From Gemmatimonadota bacterium (GTDB taxonomy: Bacteria; Gemmatimonadota; Gemmatimonadetes; Longimicrobiales; Longimicrobiaceae): a stretch of 33,684 nucleotides of DNA. The notes under the pieces are model-generated. The model was not told where the DNA came from and made no database searches. It saw only the letters and a program-made list of their open reading frames with translations. The translations under genes were made by a program, and so were the position numbers. The stretch lies in NCBI GenBank assembly GCA_031260285.1, contig JAIRKD010000008.1, positions 1-33,684 of the forward strand. Direction: 5' to 3'. Positions 1 through 8,114 of this stretch are shown in pieces; position 1 is the first letter of the stretch, and every line of letters starts with the position of its first letter.

Positions 1-102
1 CGGACGCCTCCAATGGAGCGCGCGCCCGCGATGCGGCCGGTGGATTTCCGCACTCCGACCGACCTCGAGATTCCCACTTTCATCCGCCGTCAGATGGACT
101 GA
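1..102 (+). CDS. ftsZ: Cell division protein FtsZ, C-terminal end (partial)
   Basis: The window opens inside a reading frame that ends with TGA at 100-102. The last residues read DLEIPTFIRRQMD, which matches the conserved FtsZ C-terminal peptide (core pattern D-I/L-P-x-F-[IL]-R). In the family this peptide binds FtsA, ZipA and other tethers that hold the Z-ring at the membrane. The residues before it (rich in R, P and T) look like the end of the usual disordered linker. The GTPase and C-terminal core domains lie outside the window, so identification rests on the tail peptide alone. A terminator follows at 198-224, so this is probably the last gene of a division/wall cluster. Confidence 0.85.
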   Translation, partial: RTPPMERAPAMRPVDFRTPTDLEIPTFIRRQMD

Positions 103-118
103 CAGGATGAGTGAAGAC

Positions 119-150
119 CCTCCCGATGCTGGCGCTATGTGCGCGGGAGG
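119..150 (+). other. Hairpin downstream of ftsZ
   Basis: CCTCCCG (119-125) pairs with CGGGAGG (144-150). Inside it GCGC (132-135) pairs with GCGC (141-144) around a TATGT loop. No T-run follows, so it looks like a 3'-end stabilising hairpin rather than a complete terminator. Confidence 0.45.
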
Positions 151-197
151 CTTATATGAAGGCTTATGCATGATCGCGAAGGCCCACACCAGGAAGG

Positions 198-224
198 AGC
201 CGGGCGTTCCTGACCCGGCTTTTT
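198..224 (+). terminator. Rho-independent terminator after ftsZ
   Basis: AGCCGGG (198-204) pairs with CCCGGCT (214-220) around a 9-base loop, followed by TTTTT (220-224) and another T-rich stretch. It sits between the ftsZ stop and the endopeptidase start and most likely separates the two transcripts. Confidence 0.8.
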
Positions 225-261
225 CCTTTGGTGCCCGCGATTCTGAAAACAGGACTGGAGA

Positions 262-1569
262 ATGCCGAAATTCTATCACTTCCTGGCCCCTCTGGCGCTG
301 ATCAGCGCCGCGGGCGCGCTGGCCAGTGTCGCGAACTCCGCTGAATTGACGAATCGGGCTTCGGAGGTTGAACCGGAGTTACTGCCTGTCGCTGTTGCGC
401 GGCCCGTTGATGTGACCTTCACGGATACGCTTCATGCTGGTGAGACGCTCTCCGAGCTGCTGGCGAGAACGGATCTCGAAGCGGATGCAGCTACCGCGCT
501 CCTCCGGGAATTACGTGAGTTCCAGGACCCCAGACGGTTGCAGTCCGGAGCCGTTGTCGCCTGGCGGAAGTCTCTCGACAGCGGCTTGATCCGCCGGGTG
601 GATTTCCGCCTCGACGCAGACCACACGCTGAATCTGCTGCGTGATCCGGACGGCTGGTCAGGTTCCGTTCACGAGGTTGAAGTCACGCTGGATACAGTGG
701 TTGTTTCCGGCGTAGTCAGCTCCTCGCTCTACAACGCTCTGGTCTCTGATCGTTCCGCCGGCAGCACCCTGGAGGAGCGGAACCGCCTGGTTGACCAGCT
801 CGCCGACCGCATCTTCGCCTGGCAGATCGACTTCTCCCGCGACCTCCGCTCCGGTGACCAGTTCCGCGTGCTTTACGAGCGCGTGGTCCGCCCCGATGGA
901 ACAACCCGGGATATCCACGTCCTCGGCGCGCAGATGAATATCAACCGTCGCGACTTCGAGGCGTATGCCTTCACCGCGGGATCGGAGAAGGAAGATTATT
1001 TCAACCGCGAGGGTGATTCGCTCCGTCGGGCGTTCCTTCGTGCGCCGCTCCAGTATCGCCGCATCAGCTCTGCGTTCAGCCGCAGCCGGTTCCATCCCAT
1101 CCTGCAGACCGCGCGTCCCCATAACGGAATTGATTACGCGGCCGCGACCGGTACGCCCGTCTATGCGGTAGGAGACGGGGTGATCCAGCGGGCCGGGAAC
1201 GGCGGATCCTTCGGGAATCTGATCGAGATCGGTCACAGCAGGGGGATGATGACCCGCTACGCCCACCTCAACGGCTTTGCGAAGGGGATTCGCGCGGGAA
1301 TGGCGGTGAAGCAGGGCGACCTGATCGGCTACGTCGGGATGACGGGGCAGGCGACGGGGCCGCACCTTCACTTTGAATTCCATCGCGCGGGCCGCCCGGT
1401 TGATCCCGGCACGATCGAGGATACCAACGGTGATCCCATTCCGCGCAGCTATACGGCCCAGTTCCTTGAACGGGTCCAGGAGTATATTGTCTCGCTGAAC
1501 GACGCGAGTCGGCCGGTTCTGGCGGCTGATGCCAGAGCGACCGCTGTAATGTCCGGCGCGAGCGACTAG
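262..1569 (+). CDS. M23 family peptidoglycan DD-endopeptidase (MepM/Csd3-like)
   Basis: A 435-residue protein with an N-terminal signal or anchor segment (about residues 5-27), a LysM/OapA-like region (about 50-105), a middle domain like that of Csd3/YebA (about 145-260), and a C-terminal M23 metallopeptidase domain (about 275-390). Zinc and catalytic residues are visible: H287 and D291 in HNGID, H335 in YAHLN, and H368/H370 in the HLHFEF motif. Family members cut peptide cross-links in the periplasm so that new wall can be inserted. All zinc ligands are present, so it should be active, unlike degenerate LytM regulators such as EnvC. The start has GGAG a few bases upstream (ctggagaATG). It follows ftsZ across a terminator and precedes hisA by 39 bases. 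Confidence 0.9.
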   Translation: MPKFYHFLAPLALISAAGALASVANSAELTNRASEVEPELLPVAVARPVDVTFTDTLHAGETLSELLARTDLEADAATALLRELREFQDPRRLQSGAVVAWRKSLDSGLIRRVDFRLDADHTLNLLRDPDGWSGSVHEVEVTLDTVVVSGVVSSSLYNALVSDRSAGSTLEERNRLVDQLADRIFAWQIDFSRDLRSGDQFRVLYERVVRPDGTTRDIHVLGAQMNINRRDFEAYAFTAGSEKEDYFNREGDSLRRAFLRAPLQYRRISSAFSRSRFHPILQTARPHNGIDYAAATGTPVYAVGDGVIQRAGNGGSFGNLIEIGHSRGMMTRYAHLNGFAKGIRAGMAVKQGDLIGYVGMTGQATGPHLHFEFHRAGRPVDPGTIEDTNGDPIPRSYTAQFLERVQEYIVSLNDASRPVLAADARATAVMSGASD

Positions 1570-1608
1570 GCCGGGCGTCATGAACCACGGGAAGTACGGA
1601 AACAGGAA

Positions 1609-2406
1609 ATGGTCGGAGATGCCGCAGGGCTGGAGCTCGTGAGCAGACAGGATGGGTCACCCGTGATCAGAGGGCTGGAGCTCTTTCCGGCAATTGATCT
1701 CCGGAACGGTCGCTGTGTCCGGCTGGAGCAGGGGGAAGCGGATCGTGTCACGGTATACGACGCGGACCCGGTTGAGGTGGCGACTGGTTACGCGCAGGCT
1801 GGCTCGGCCTGGGTTCACGTGGTGGATCTGGACGCGGCGTTCGGTGAAGGATCCAACCGCGCGCTTGTCCGGAAAATCGCGGCGATCGGCGGGATCCGGG
1901 TACAGACGGGTGGCGGCCTGCGGAGCGAATCGGATCTGGAGGATGTGCTGGAGGGTGGCGCTGCCCGCGCGGTGATCGGGACCGCCGCGATCGAGAACCC
2001 TGATCTGGTTGAACGCGCCATCCGGCGCTGGGGCGCGGATCGGATCGCTGTCGGGCTGGATGCCCGGGGTACCCGGCCCGCCGTACGTGGCTGGCGCGAG
2101 GACTCCGCTGAAGATCTCTTCCAGATCGCAGGCCGCCTCGCCGATCGTGGCGTGCAGACATTTATCTATACGGATATCTCGCGCGACGGGATGTTCTCGG
2201 GCCCGAACGTTGACGTCTCCGGTGAACTCGCGGACCGGTCGGGCGCGGAGGTGATTGTCTCAGGCGGTGTGGGTACCGCCGCTCATCTGGATGAAGTGCG
2301 GGAGGGAGCTGCTGCTCACCGGGGGATCGCCGGGGTGATTGTCGGGAAGGCGATCTATGAGGGACGGGTGAGCGTGGAGGAGGCCCTGGCGCGCCTGAGA
2401 GGCTGA
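1609..2406 (+). CDS. hisA: HisA, ProFAR isomerase of histidine biosynthesis
   Basis: A (beta/alpha)8-barrel of the HisA/HisF family. It converts the ProFAR aminoaldose to PRFAR in histidine synthesis. Diagnostic stretches are FPAIDLRNGRCVRL with the first catalytic Asp, GGGLR at the first phosphate site, VGLDARG with the second catalytic Asp, YTDISRDGMFSGPN, and SGGVG near the end. The start is uncertain. ATG 1609 gives 265 residues, about 18 more than usual at the N-terminus; GTG 1639 has GGAG at 1632-1635; GTG 1663 gives 247 residues, the typical size, and may be the true start. No other his gene is nearby, so the histidine genes are dispersed. Identity is certain; only the N-terminus is open. 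Confidence 0.93.
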   Translation: MVGDAAGLELVSRQDGSPVIRGLELFPAIDLRNGRCVRLEQGEADRVTVYDADPVEVATGYAQAGSAWVHVVDLDAAFGEGSNRALVRKIAAIGGIRVQTGGGLRSESDLEDVLEGGAARAVIGTAAIENPDLVERAIRRWGADRIAVGLDARGTRPAVRGWREDSAEDLFQIAGRLADRGVQTFIYTDISRDGMFSGPNVDVSGELADRSGAEVIVSGGVGTAAHLDEVREGAAAHRGIAGVIVGKAIYEGRVSVEEALARLRG

Positions 2407-2421
2407 TCCCCGATCCCTCCG

Positions 2422-2457
2422 GCTCTGCCTATACCGTGCGTTACCGGCAGGCAGAGC
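2422..2457 (+). other. Perfect 9-bp inverted repeat downstream of hisA
   Basis: GCTCTGCCT (2422-2430) is exactly complementary to AGGCAGAGC (2449-2457), with an 18-base loop. No T-run follows on the plus strand. It lies 15 bases after the hisA stop and upstream of the terminator at 2514. Confidence 0.5.
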
Positions 2458-2513
2458 GGGCAACAGGTACGGGGATACGAATATATCTGTATGCACAGAA
2501 CCTCCGGGTACAC

Positions 2514-2548
2514 AAAACCGCGCCGGCAGCTGATGCCCGCGCGGTTTT
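2514..2548 (+). terminator. Rho-independent terminator after hisA
   Basis: AAAACCGCGC (2514-2523) pairs perfectly with GCGCGGTTTT (2539-2548) around a 15-base loop. The arm ends in TTTT followed by CTCT. The A-run on the 5' side makes it symmetrical and usable from either strand. Confidence 0.8.
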
Positions 2549-2633
2549 CTCTATCCCCCGAGTTTGACTCAGGGGTCGCCCGAACGGCGCCCGAAGGTTA
2601 GAATCTGTACTTCACCTTCACCATCATGACCGC

Positions 2634-3563
2634 ATGAGCCGCATTTTCAGAAGCCGGGACGAAAGCCGGAAATCACTCTGGCAGCGCATTGTTGATGTTG
2701 CGCTCAAGGACGTGACGACGCTTGTCCGCGGGGTGGATGAAGGCTCACTGGAGCGGATCGAGGAACTGCTTATCGCGGCGGATTTTGGCGTTCCCGTCAC
2801 GCTGCGACTGGTGGACGCTGTCGAAAAGCTCGCGGATCGTGGTCTGGCGCGTACGCACGACGATTTCCTGGACGCCGTCCGCAAGGAGATCGTCGAGATC
2901 CTCTCCGCCGGAAACTCGGACACGGCACTCTCCTTCAACTTTGGGGAAGGTCCCACGGTGATCCTGGTGGCGGGGGTTAACGGGGTGGGGAAGACAACTT
3001 CGATCGGGAAACTCGCGCACCGTTTCACCTCCCGGGGGCGGAAGGTGGTTCTCGCCGCGGCGGATACCTTCCGTGCGGGTGCGATCGAGCAGCTTCGCCG
3101 CTGGTCTGAGCGTGTCGGCTGTGACTTTGTCGGCTCCGAGCCGGGCCGGGACCCTGCCGCGGTGGCGTTTGACGCTCTTGAGCGCGCCACGGAGACTGGC
3201 GCGGACATCCTGATCATCGACACCGCCGGCCGCCTGCACACGCAGTCCGGACTGATGGAGGAGCTGCGGAAGGTCCAGCGGGTCATCTCGAAGAAGCTGC
3301 CCGGTGCCCCTCATGAACGTCTCCTCGTTCTGGACGGCACGGTTGGCCAGAACGCGATGGCGCAGGTCCGGGCCTTCCGTGAGGCGGTGGATATCTCCGG
3401 GCTGGTCCTCACCAAGATGGACAGCACCGCCCGAGGCGGAATCGCGGTTGCGCTCAAGCAGGAGTTTGATATCCCCGTCAAGTTTGTGGGGGTGGGGGAA
3501 GCCATTGGAGATCTGGAGCCCTTCGAGATCGAAGTGTTTGCGCGCGAAGTCCTGACGGAATAA
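2634..3563 (+). CDS. ftsY: FtsY, signal recognition particle receptor GTPase
   Basis: A 309-residue SRP-family GTPase. The N domain is about residues 15-95 and the G domain about 105-309. Motifs: P-loop GVNGVGKT (114-121), DTFRAGA (144-150), DTAGR (196-200), the DGTVGQNA loop (234-241) and TKMD (260-263), then a GVGE C-terminal signature. FtsY binds Ffh on translating ribosomes and delivers nascent membrane proteins to SecYEG; GTP hydrolysis releases both. The long acidic A domain of enterobacterial FtsY is absent, as in many phyla. No clear Shine-Dalgarno precedes ATG 2634, and the ATG at 2625 runs straight into a stop. recG follows after 8 bases, so the two are probably cotranscribed. Confidence 0.96.
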   Translation: MSRIFRSRDESRKSLWQRIVDVALKDVTTLVRGVDEGSLERIEELLIAADFGVPVTLRLVDAVEKLADRGLARTHDDFLDAVRKEIVEILSAGNSDTALSFNFGEGPTVILVAGVNGVGKTTSIGKLAHRFTSRGRKVVLAAADTFRAGAIEQLRRWSERVGCDFVGSEPGRDPAAVAFDALERATETGADILIIDTAGRLHTQSGLMEELRKVQRVISKKLPGAPHERLLVLDGTVGQNAMAQVRAFREAVDISGLVLTKMDSTARGGIAVALKQEFDIPVKFVGVGEAIGDLEPFEIEVFAREVLTE

Positions 3564-3571
3564 CCTCCGGC

Positions 3572-5647
3572 ATGTCTCGCTTCAACATCCTCGATTGGGA
3601 GACCCAGTATATCCGCGGAGTTGGCCCCCGGCGGGCGAAACTTCTGGAGAAGCTCGAACTGCGGACCGCGCGCGATCTGCTCTACCATACCCCCCGTCGC
3701 TACGAGGACGCCTCTACAATCACCCCGATCGGGCAGCTGCGCACCGGTGAACTCGTAACCACCGCCGGACGGGTGGTCTCCAAGGGGATCCTTCCGAACG
3801 TCAGGCGGCTGCGCGTCTTCCAGGCGGTGATCCAGGATCAGGCCGGTCGCCATCTTGAATGCGTCTGGCCGGGTCAGCCGTTTCTCGACCGGATGATCAA
3901 CCTCGGGGATCTGCTGCTGGTTACCGGGCCCGTCCGGTTCTTTCACGGGAACCAGCTCCAGCCGCGCGAATTCACCATCCTGGCCTCTGTCGGAGAGACA
4001 CTTGAGATCGCGGAGGGGATCGTCTATCCGATCTATCCGGCTACGGAGGGACTCCCCCACTGGCAGCTGCTGCGGATCATCAGTGATACCCTTGAGCAGC
4101 TTCTGGATGCGGTGAAGAAGGAGGATTTCCTCCCCGCCGACCTGGTGCAGGAAACAGGACTCCCCGCGCTTGAGCTGGCTCTCCGCTGGCTTCATCAGCC
4201 CCCGAGCGCCGGCGCGGCGGAGCAGGGAAGGCGTCGCCTCGCGCTGGAAGAGCTCTTTGCGCTTCAGGTCCTGCACGCCCAGTCGCGCCGGGAGGTGACC
4301 ACCTCGCGCGTGGGGATCTCCTTCCCCCGAGGTGGAACGCTTGTTCCCCGGTTGATGGAGGCGCTGCCGTTCAGTCTGACCCGCGCGCAGAGGCGCGTTC
4401 TCGGTGAGATCGGCGCGGATATGGCGGCTCCCACGCGAATGCACCGGCTGCTTCAGGGTGATGTGGGGGCGGGGAAGACGGTGGTTGCCCTTCTCGCTGC
4501 GCTCCGGGCCATCGAGAACGGCTTTCAGGTGGCGCTCATGGTGCCGACGGAGCTGCTCGCCGAGCAGCATGTCCGCACCCTCACCAACCTCGGTGCCGCT
4601 GCCGGAATTGAACCGGTGCTGCTGACCGGCCGACTCGCCGCGCCCGCCCGTCGCGCTTCTCTTGAGAAGATTGCTTCCGGCGAGGCACCGCTTGTGGTGG
4701 GCACCCACGCGCTGATCCAGGAGAGCGTGCGCTTCCATCGCCTCGGTCTGGTGATCATCGACGAGCAGCACCGGTTTGGTGTGCGCCAGCGGCTGGCCCT
4801 CACCTCGCTGGGGGAGAATCCGGATGTGCTGGTCATGTCCGCAACACCGATCCCCCGCTCACTGGCGCTGACGATCTACGGTGACCTTGAGATCTCGGTC
4901 CTGGATGAGCGCCCCCCCGGCCGGACGCCGATCGCCACGGCCATACGGACTCCGGGGAAACGCAGTTCGGTCTACACGTTTGTCCGGGAGGAAGTCGCGG
5001 CTGGCCGCCAGGCGTATATCGTCTATCCGATTATCGAGGAGAACGAAGAACTCCCGCTGGCCGCGGCAACCGCTGAATTCGACCGGCTGACGGCGGATGT
5101 CTTCCCCGACCTGCGCCTCGCGCTGCTCCACGGCCAGATGCCTGCCGCGGAGAAGGATGCGGTGATGCGAGGCTTTGCGGCGGGTGAGATTGATATCCTT
5201 GTCTCGACAACCGTGATCGAAGTCGGGATTGATGTGCCGAACGCGACGGTCATGGTGATCGAAAACGCGGAACGATTCGGCCTCTCCCAGCTTCATCAGC
5301 TGCGTGGCCGGGTGGGGCGGGGCGGGGCGAAGAGTTACTGCATTCTCATCACCGAAGCCACAGGTTCAGAGCGCCTCAAGGTATTCAGCGGAACGGATGA
5401 CGGCTTCCGGATCGCGGAAGCGGACCTCCGCCTCCGAGGCCAGGGGGATCTCTTCGGCTCCCGGCAGTCTGGTGTTCCGGGGTTCCGCTGGGCCCGGCTG
5501 GAGCTGGATGCTGACCTTGTGGGCCCGGCGCGCGAGGCGGCGACAAAGCTTGTTGAAGAGGATCCGACACTGGAGAACCACCCCGAACTCCGGGCGGCAA
5601 TCGAGAGAAGCTGGGCGGAGCGGAAGGAGATGTATGTGAAGGGCTGA
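3572..5647 (+). CDS. recG: RecG, ATP-dependent DNA branch-migration helicase
   Basis: A full-length 691-residue RecG. The N-terminal wedge/HhH-like region carries RGVGPRRAKLLEKL (about 15-28) and is followed by an OB fold (about 60-150). The SF2 helicase core shows Walker A GDVGAGKT with K302, motif II DEQH (397-400), SATPIPRS, then motifs V and VI around TTVIEVGIDVPNA and QLRGRVGRG, and the RecG C-terminal block. RecG reverses stalled replication forks and moves Holliday and D-loop junctions. It starts 8 bases after ftsY with a weak ribosome site. Nothing in the helicase motifs is missing. Confidence 0.97.
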   Translation: MSRFNILDWETQYIRGVGPRRAKLLEKLELRTARDLLYHTPRRYEDASTITPIGQLRTGELVTTAGRVVSKGILPNVRRLRVFQAVIQDQAGRHLECVWPGQPFLDRMINLGDLLLVTGPVRFFHGNQLQPREFTILASVGETLEIAEGIVYPIYPATEGLPHWQLLRIISDTLEQLLDAVKKEDFLPADLVQETGLPALELALRWLHQPPSAGAAEQGRRRLALEELFALQVLHAQSRREVTTSRVGISFPRGGTLVPRLMEALPFSLTRAQRRVLGEIGADMAAPTRMHRLLQGDVGAGKTVVALLAALRAIENGFQVALMVPTELLAEQHVRTLTNLGAAAGIEPVLLTGRLAAPARRASLEKIASGEAPLVVGTHALIQESVRFHRLGLVIIDEQHRFGVRQRLALTSLGENPDVLVMSATPIPRSLALTIYGDLEISVLDERPPGRTPIATAIRTPGKRSSVYTFVREEVAAGRQAYIVYPIIEENEELPLAAATAEFDRLTADVFPDLRLALLHGQMPAAEKDAVMRGFAAGEIDILVSTTVIEVGIDVPNATVMVIENAERFGLSQLHQLRGRVGRGGAKSYCILITEATGSERLKVFSGTDDGFRIAEADLRLRGQGDLFGSRQSGVPGFRWARLELDADLVGPAREAATKLVEEDPTLENHPELRAAIERSWAERKEMYVKG

Positions 5648-5671
5648 GGCAGATCCCTGCGCAGAGAGAAC

Positions 5672-5691
5672 GGAGATCTTGAGGCATCTCC
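5672..5691 (+). other. Short hairpin after recG
   Basis: GGAGAT (5672-5677) pairs with ATCTCC (5686-5691). There is no T-run, so it is at best a weak terminator or 3'-end hairpin in the 172-base gap before the hydrolase gene. Confidence 0.3.
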
Positions 5692-5819
5692 CCGGATTCG
5701 AGCCTGTCGCAGCGCACCCTCCCGTTGCGCCTCTGGAGCTGGTACGTAATGATCCCCCTCATTCCGGGGCTATGCTTGCGTTGTTGAATTGCGCCATCAT
5801 TGACTGACAGAATGGAACC

Positions 5820-6554
5820 ATGACGAACTCACCTTCCCCTGAGACTGCACCGATCCTGCTTGTTCCTGGCTACTGGCTGGGGGCCTGGGTATGGGATGCC
5901 GTAACCGCGCGCCTCACCAGCCTCGGCTCCCGCGCAGAGGCGGTCACCCTGCCCGGGCTGGAGTCTGTGGATGCCTCCCGTGAGGGGGTACGTTTCGCTG
6001 ATCACGTTGCATGTGTGGAGGACCGGATCGCGGTGCTTGGTGGCCGGGTGGTGCTGGTCGCTCACAGTGGTGCTGGCGCGGTAGCAACGGCGGTGGCTGA
6101 TCGGATGCCGGATGCGCTGGCCCGTGTGATCTATGTGGACTCAGGCCCGATGGCCGATGGTACAATACCGCGCCCCGATGTGATGGATACTGACGTCGAG
6201 CTGCCCTTCCCCGGGCTTGATGCTCTGGCGGCGTTCGGGATAAGCCCGGAAGGTCTCACGGATGCTGACCGGACGCGGTTTGAAGCAGATGCGGTGCCGC
6301 ATCCCGCTGGAGCCGTTCGAGAGGCGGTGAGACTGTACGATCCGCGTCGCAACGCCATTCCGACCACGGTTATCTGCTGCTCAGCCCCCGGCAGCATTGT
6401 GCGCGAACTCGCCGCTGGGGGCATACCGATGTTCGCGCCACTGAATGAACTCACCAACCTTACACTTGTTGACCTGCTGACGGGGCATTGGCCGATGCTC
6501 TCGCGTCCCACGGACCTGGCCGACATGATCTTCGAGGAGGCAAGCCATGGCTGA
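5820..6554 (+). CDS. Alpha/beta hydrolase, probable esterase
   Basis: A 244-residue single-domain alpha/beta hydrolase without a signal peptide, probably cytoplasmic. The oxyanion region is LVPGYWLGAWVW (about 13-26). The nucleophile is S83 in AHSGAG (the G-x-S-x-G elbow with Ala first), and the catalytic His is H223 in GHWPMLSRP near the C-terminus. The order and the GxWxGAWxW pattern resemble the salicylate-esterase/methylketone-synthase-like and EstC-like group, which cleaves small esters; the substrate cannot be read from sequence. The acidic residue was not assigned with confidence. It stands alone 172 bases after recG and converges on alaA, with terminator hairpins between. Confidence 0.85.
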   Translation: MTNSPSPETAPILLVPGYWLGAWVWDAVTARLTSLGSRAEAVTLPGLESVDASREGVRFADHVACVEDRIAVLGGRVVLVAHSGAGAVATAVADRMPDALARVIYVDSGPMADGTIPRPDVMDTDVELPFPGLDALAAFGISPEGLTDADRTRFEADAVPHPAGAVREAVRLYDPRRNAIPTTVICCSAPGSIVRELAAGGIPMFAPLNELTNLTLVDLLTGHWPMLSRPTDLADMIFEEASHG

Positions 6555-6740
6555 TTCGCTTCATGCTATCGCTGCGGTTCTTACAGCGGATGGGTTGTCT
6601 GGCGAGACCCGGTAACCGTTTGCCCTGCGGCCGTCCTGGCCTCTCCTTCCGGCCAGGCCAGCTCCGAGCTTTCCAGCTGATGCGGGACCCCCGCAGCCAA
6701 TGCGGGGTCGTGGTGCCTGCTGGCGCTGAGAGAGTACATA
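6555..6740 (+). other. Intergenic region with two GC hairpins
   Basis: No gene is supported between the hydrolase and the shared terminator. CTGGCC (6636-6641) pairs with GGCCAG (6651-6656). CCCCGCA (6689-6695) pairs with TGCGGGG (6701-6707) around a 5-base loop. Neither has a T-run. Confidence 0.5.
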
Positions 6741-6782
6741 AAAATGGGATGAGGCAAGATCCTGCCTGCGCTCATCCCTTTG
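6741..6782. terminator. Bidirectional terminator between convergent genes
   Basis: GGGATGAG (6746-6753) pairs with CTCATCCC (6771-6778). TTT follows on the plus strand. AAAA at 6741-6744 gives a T-run to transcripts coming from the minus strand. It can therefore end both the hydrolase and the alaA transcripts, more convincingly the latter. Confidence 0.75.
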
Positions 6783-6810
6783 TCATGAGGGCTTTGTCCC
6801 TGTCCCTCAG

Positions 6811-8067
6811 TTACGCCGCTGTTGATCCACCCACCAGATGATCCGTCCCATGTTTCCGCCGGTACTGCTCCAGGAACTCCGCGAGCCGTCCGATCGCCTC
6901 CCTCAGATCATCTTCGTGCGGCAGAAAGACAATCCGGAAGTGGTCCGGCTCCGGCCAGTTGAACCCGCTTCCCTGGACCAGCATCACCCGGGTCCGCTGA
7001 AGCACCTCCAGGAAGAACTGACGATCATCTTCAATCGGGTAGATCTCCGGATCCAGACGGGGGAACATGTAGAGCGCCGCCTGAGGCTTCACACAGCTTA
7101 CCCCGGGAATCGCGGTGATCAGCTCGTAGGCAAGATCCCGCTGCCTGCGCAGACGTCCATTGGGGCCAACCAGTTCATTGATGCTCTGATGCCCGCCAAG
7201 CGCCGTCTGGACCGCCCACTGTCCCGGCACATTGGGGCAGAGACGCATGTTCGAGAGCATCGTCAGCCCCTCGATATAGTCCGCGGCCGCCTTCCGGTCT
7301 CCCGAGATCACCATCCAGCCCGCGCGGTACCCGCAGGAGCGGTAGCTTTTCGAGAGCGAATTGAAGGTGAGCGTCAGCACATCCCGGGAGAGACTCCCGA
7401 TCGCGGTGTGTCTGACATCATCAAAGAGAACCTTGTCGTACACCTCGTCCGCCATGATCACCAGCTCATGCTCACGGGCAATCGAGACGATCTCCCGCAG
7501 GAGGTCATCCGAGTAGAGCGCACCCGTGGGGTTGTTGGGGTTGATGACCACAATCGCCCGGGTCGCCGGCGTGATCCGGCGTCGGATATCCTCCGGATCC
7601 GGCATCCAGCCGTTTGCTTCGTCACACCGGTAGTGTACGGGCGTCCCGCCCGAGAGCACGGTTGCCGCGGTCCAGAGCGGATAATCGGGGGAGGGAAGCA
7701 GAACCTCGTCTCCCTCATCCAGAAGCGCGTTGGTCGCCATCGCGATCAGCTCGCTTGCACCGTTCCCCAGAAAGATGTCATCCAGCGTCACCCCCTGGAT
7801 CCCCTGGGACTGCGTATAGTGCATCACCGCCTTGCGGGCGCCGAAGATGCCCTTGCTGTCCGAGTAGCCCGCTGAGTTGGGAAGATTCCGGATCATGTCC
7901 TCCATGATCTCCTCCGGGGGAGAAAACCCGAAGGTGGCCAGATTTCCGATATTCAGCTTGATGATCCTGTGGCCCTGTTCCTCCATCTTCCGCGCGGCAT
8001 CCATGATCGGACCGCGGATGTCGTAGAGGACGTTCTCAAGCTTGCTGGATTTATGGATAGGCTTCAC
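6811..8067 (-). CDS. alaA: AlaA-type pyridoxal-phosphate aminotransferase (alanine synthesis)
   Basis: A 418-residue class I/II aminotransferase of fold type I. Features in order: the N-terminal IRGPI region, NIGNLATFGF (39-48) near the substrate pocket, GNGASELI (101-108) for cofactor phosphate, PSPDYPLW (125-132), INPNNPTG (175-182), MADEVYD (205-211), and the Schiff-base lysine K240 in SLSKSYRSCGYRAGW. These match the AlaA/YfbQ group, which moves the amino group of glutamate to pyruvate to form alanine. The enzyme is cytosolic. The gene is the last of the mazG-kinase-lipoprotein run, 47 bases after the lipoprotein stop. It shares a theme with alr, the divergent D-alanine gene, though that link is inference. 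Confidence 0.9.
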   Translation of the reverse strand: MKPIHKSSKLENVLYDIRGPIMDAARKMEEQGHRIIKLNIGNLATFGFSPPEEIMEDMIRNLPNSAGYSDSKGIFGARKAVMHYTQSQGIQGVTLDDIFLGNGASELIAMATNALLDEGDEVLLPSPDYPLWTAATVLSGGTPVHYRCDEANGWMPDPEDIRRRITPATRAIVVINPNNPTGALYSDDLLREIVSIAREHELVIMADEVYDKVLFDDVRHTAIGSLSRDVLTLTFNSLSKSYRSCGYRAGWMVISGDRKAAADYIEGLTMLSNMRLCPNVPGQWAVQTALGGHQSINELVGPNGRLRRQRDLAYELITAIPGVSCVKPQAALYMFPRLDPEIYPIEDDRQFFLEVLQRTRVMLVQGSGFNWPEPDHFRIVFLPHEDDLREAIGRLAEFLEQYRRKHGTDHLVGGSTAA

Positions 8068-8114
8068 GGTACCCGCGCCTGGCTTCTGTGATGGTCAATC
8101 GGACGGATTGCTGA

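Noticed and set aside
658-1581. 307-codon open frame antisense to the M23 endopeptidase
   Set aside because: It mirrors the codon pattern of a well-supported gene and has no recognisable domain or ribosome site.
3311-4771. 486-codon open frame antisense to ftsY/recG
   Set aside because: It lies opposite intact FtsY and RecG motifs; long antisense frames are expected in GC-rich genes.
6838-7875. 345-codon open frame antisense to alaA
   Set aside because: The minus-strand frame carries complete aminotransferase motifs, so this one is a shadow.
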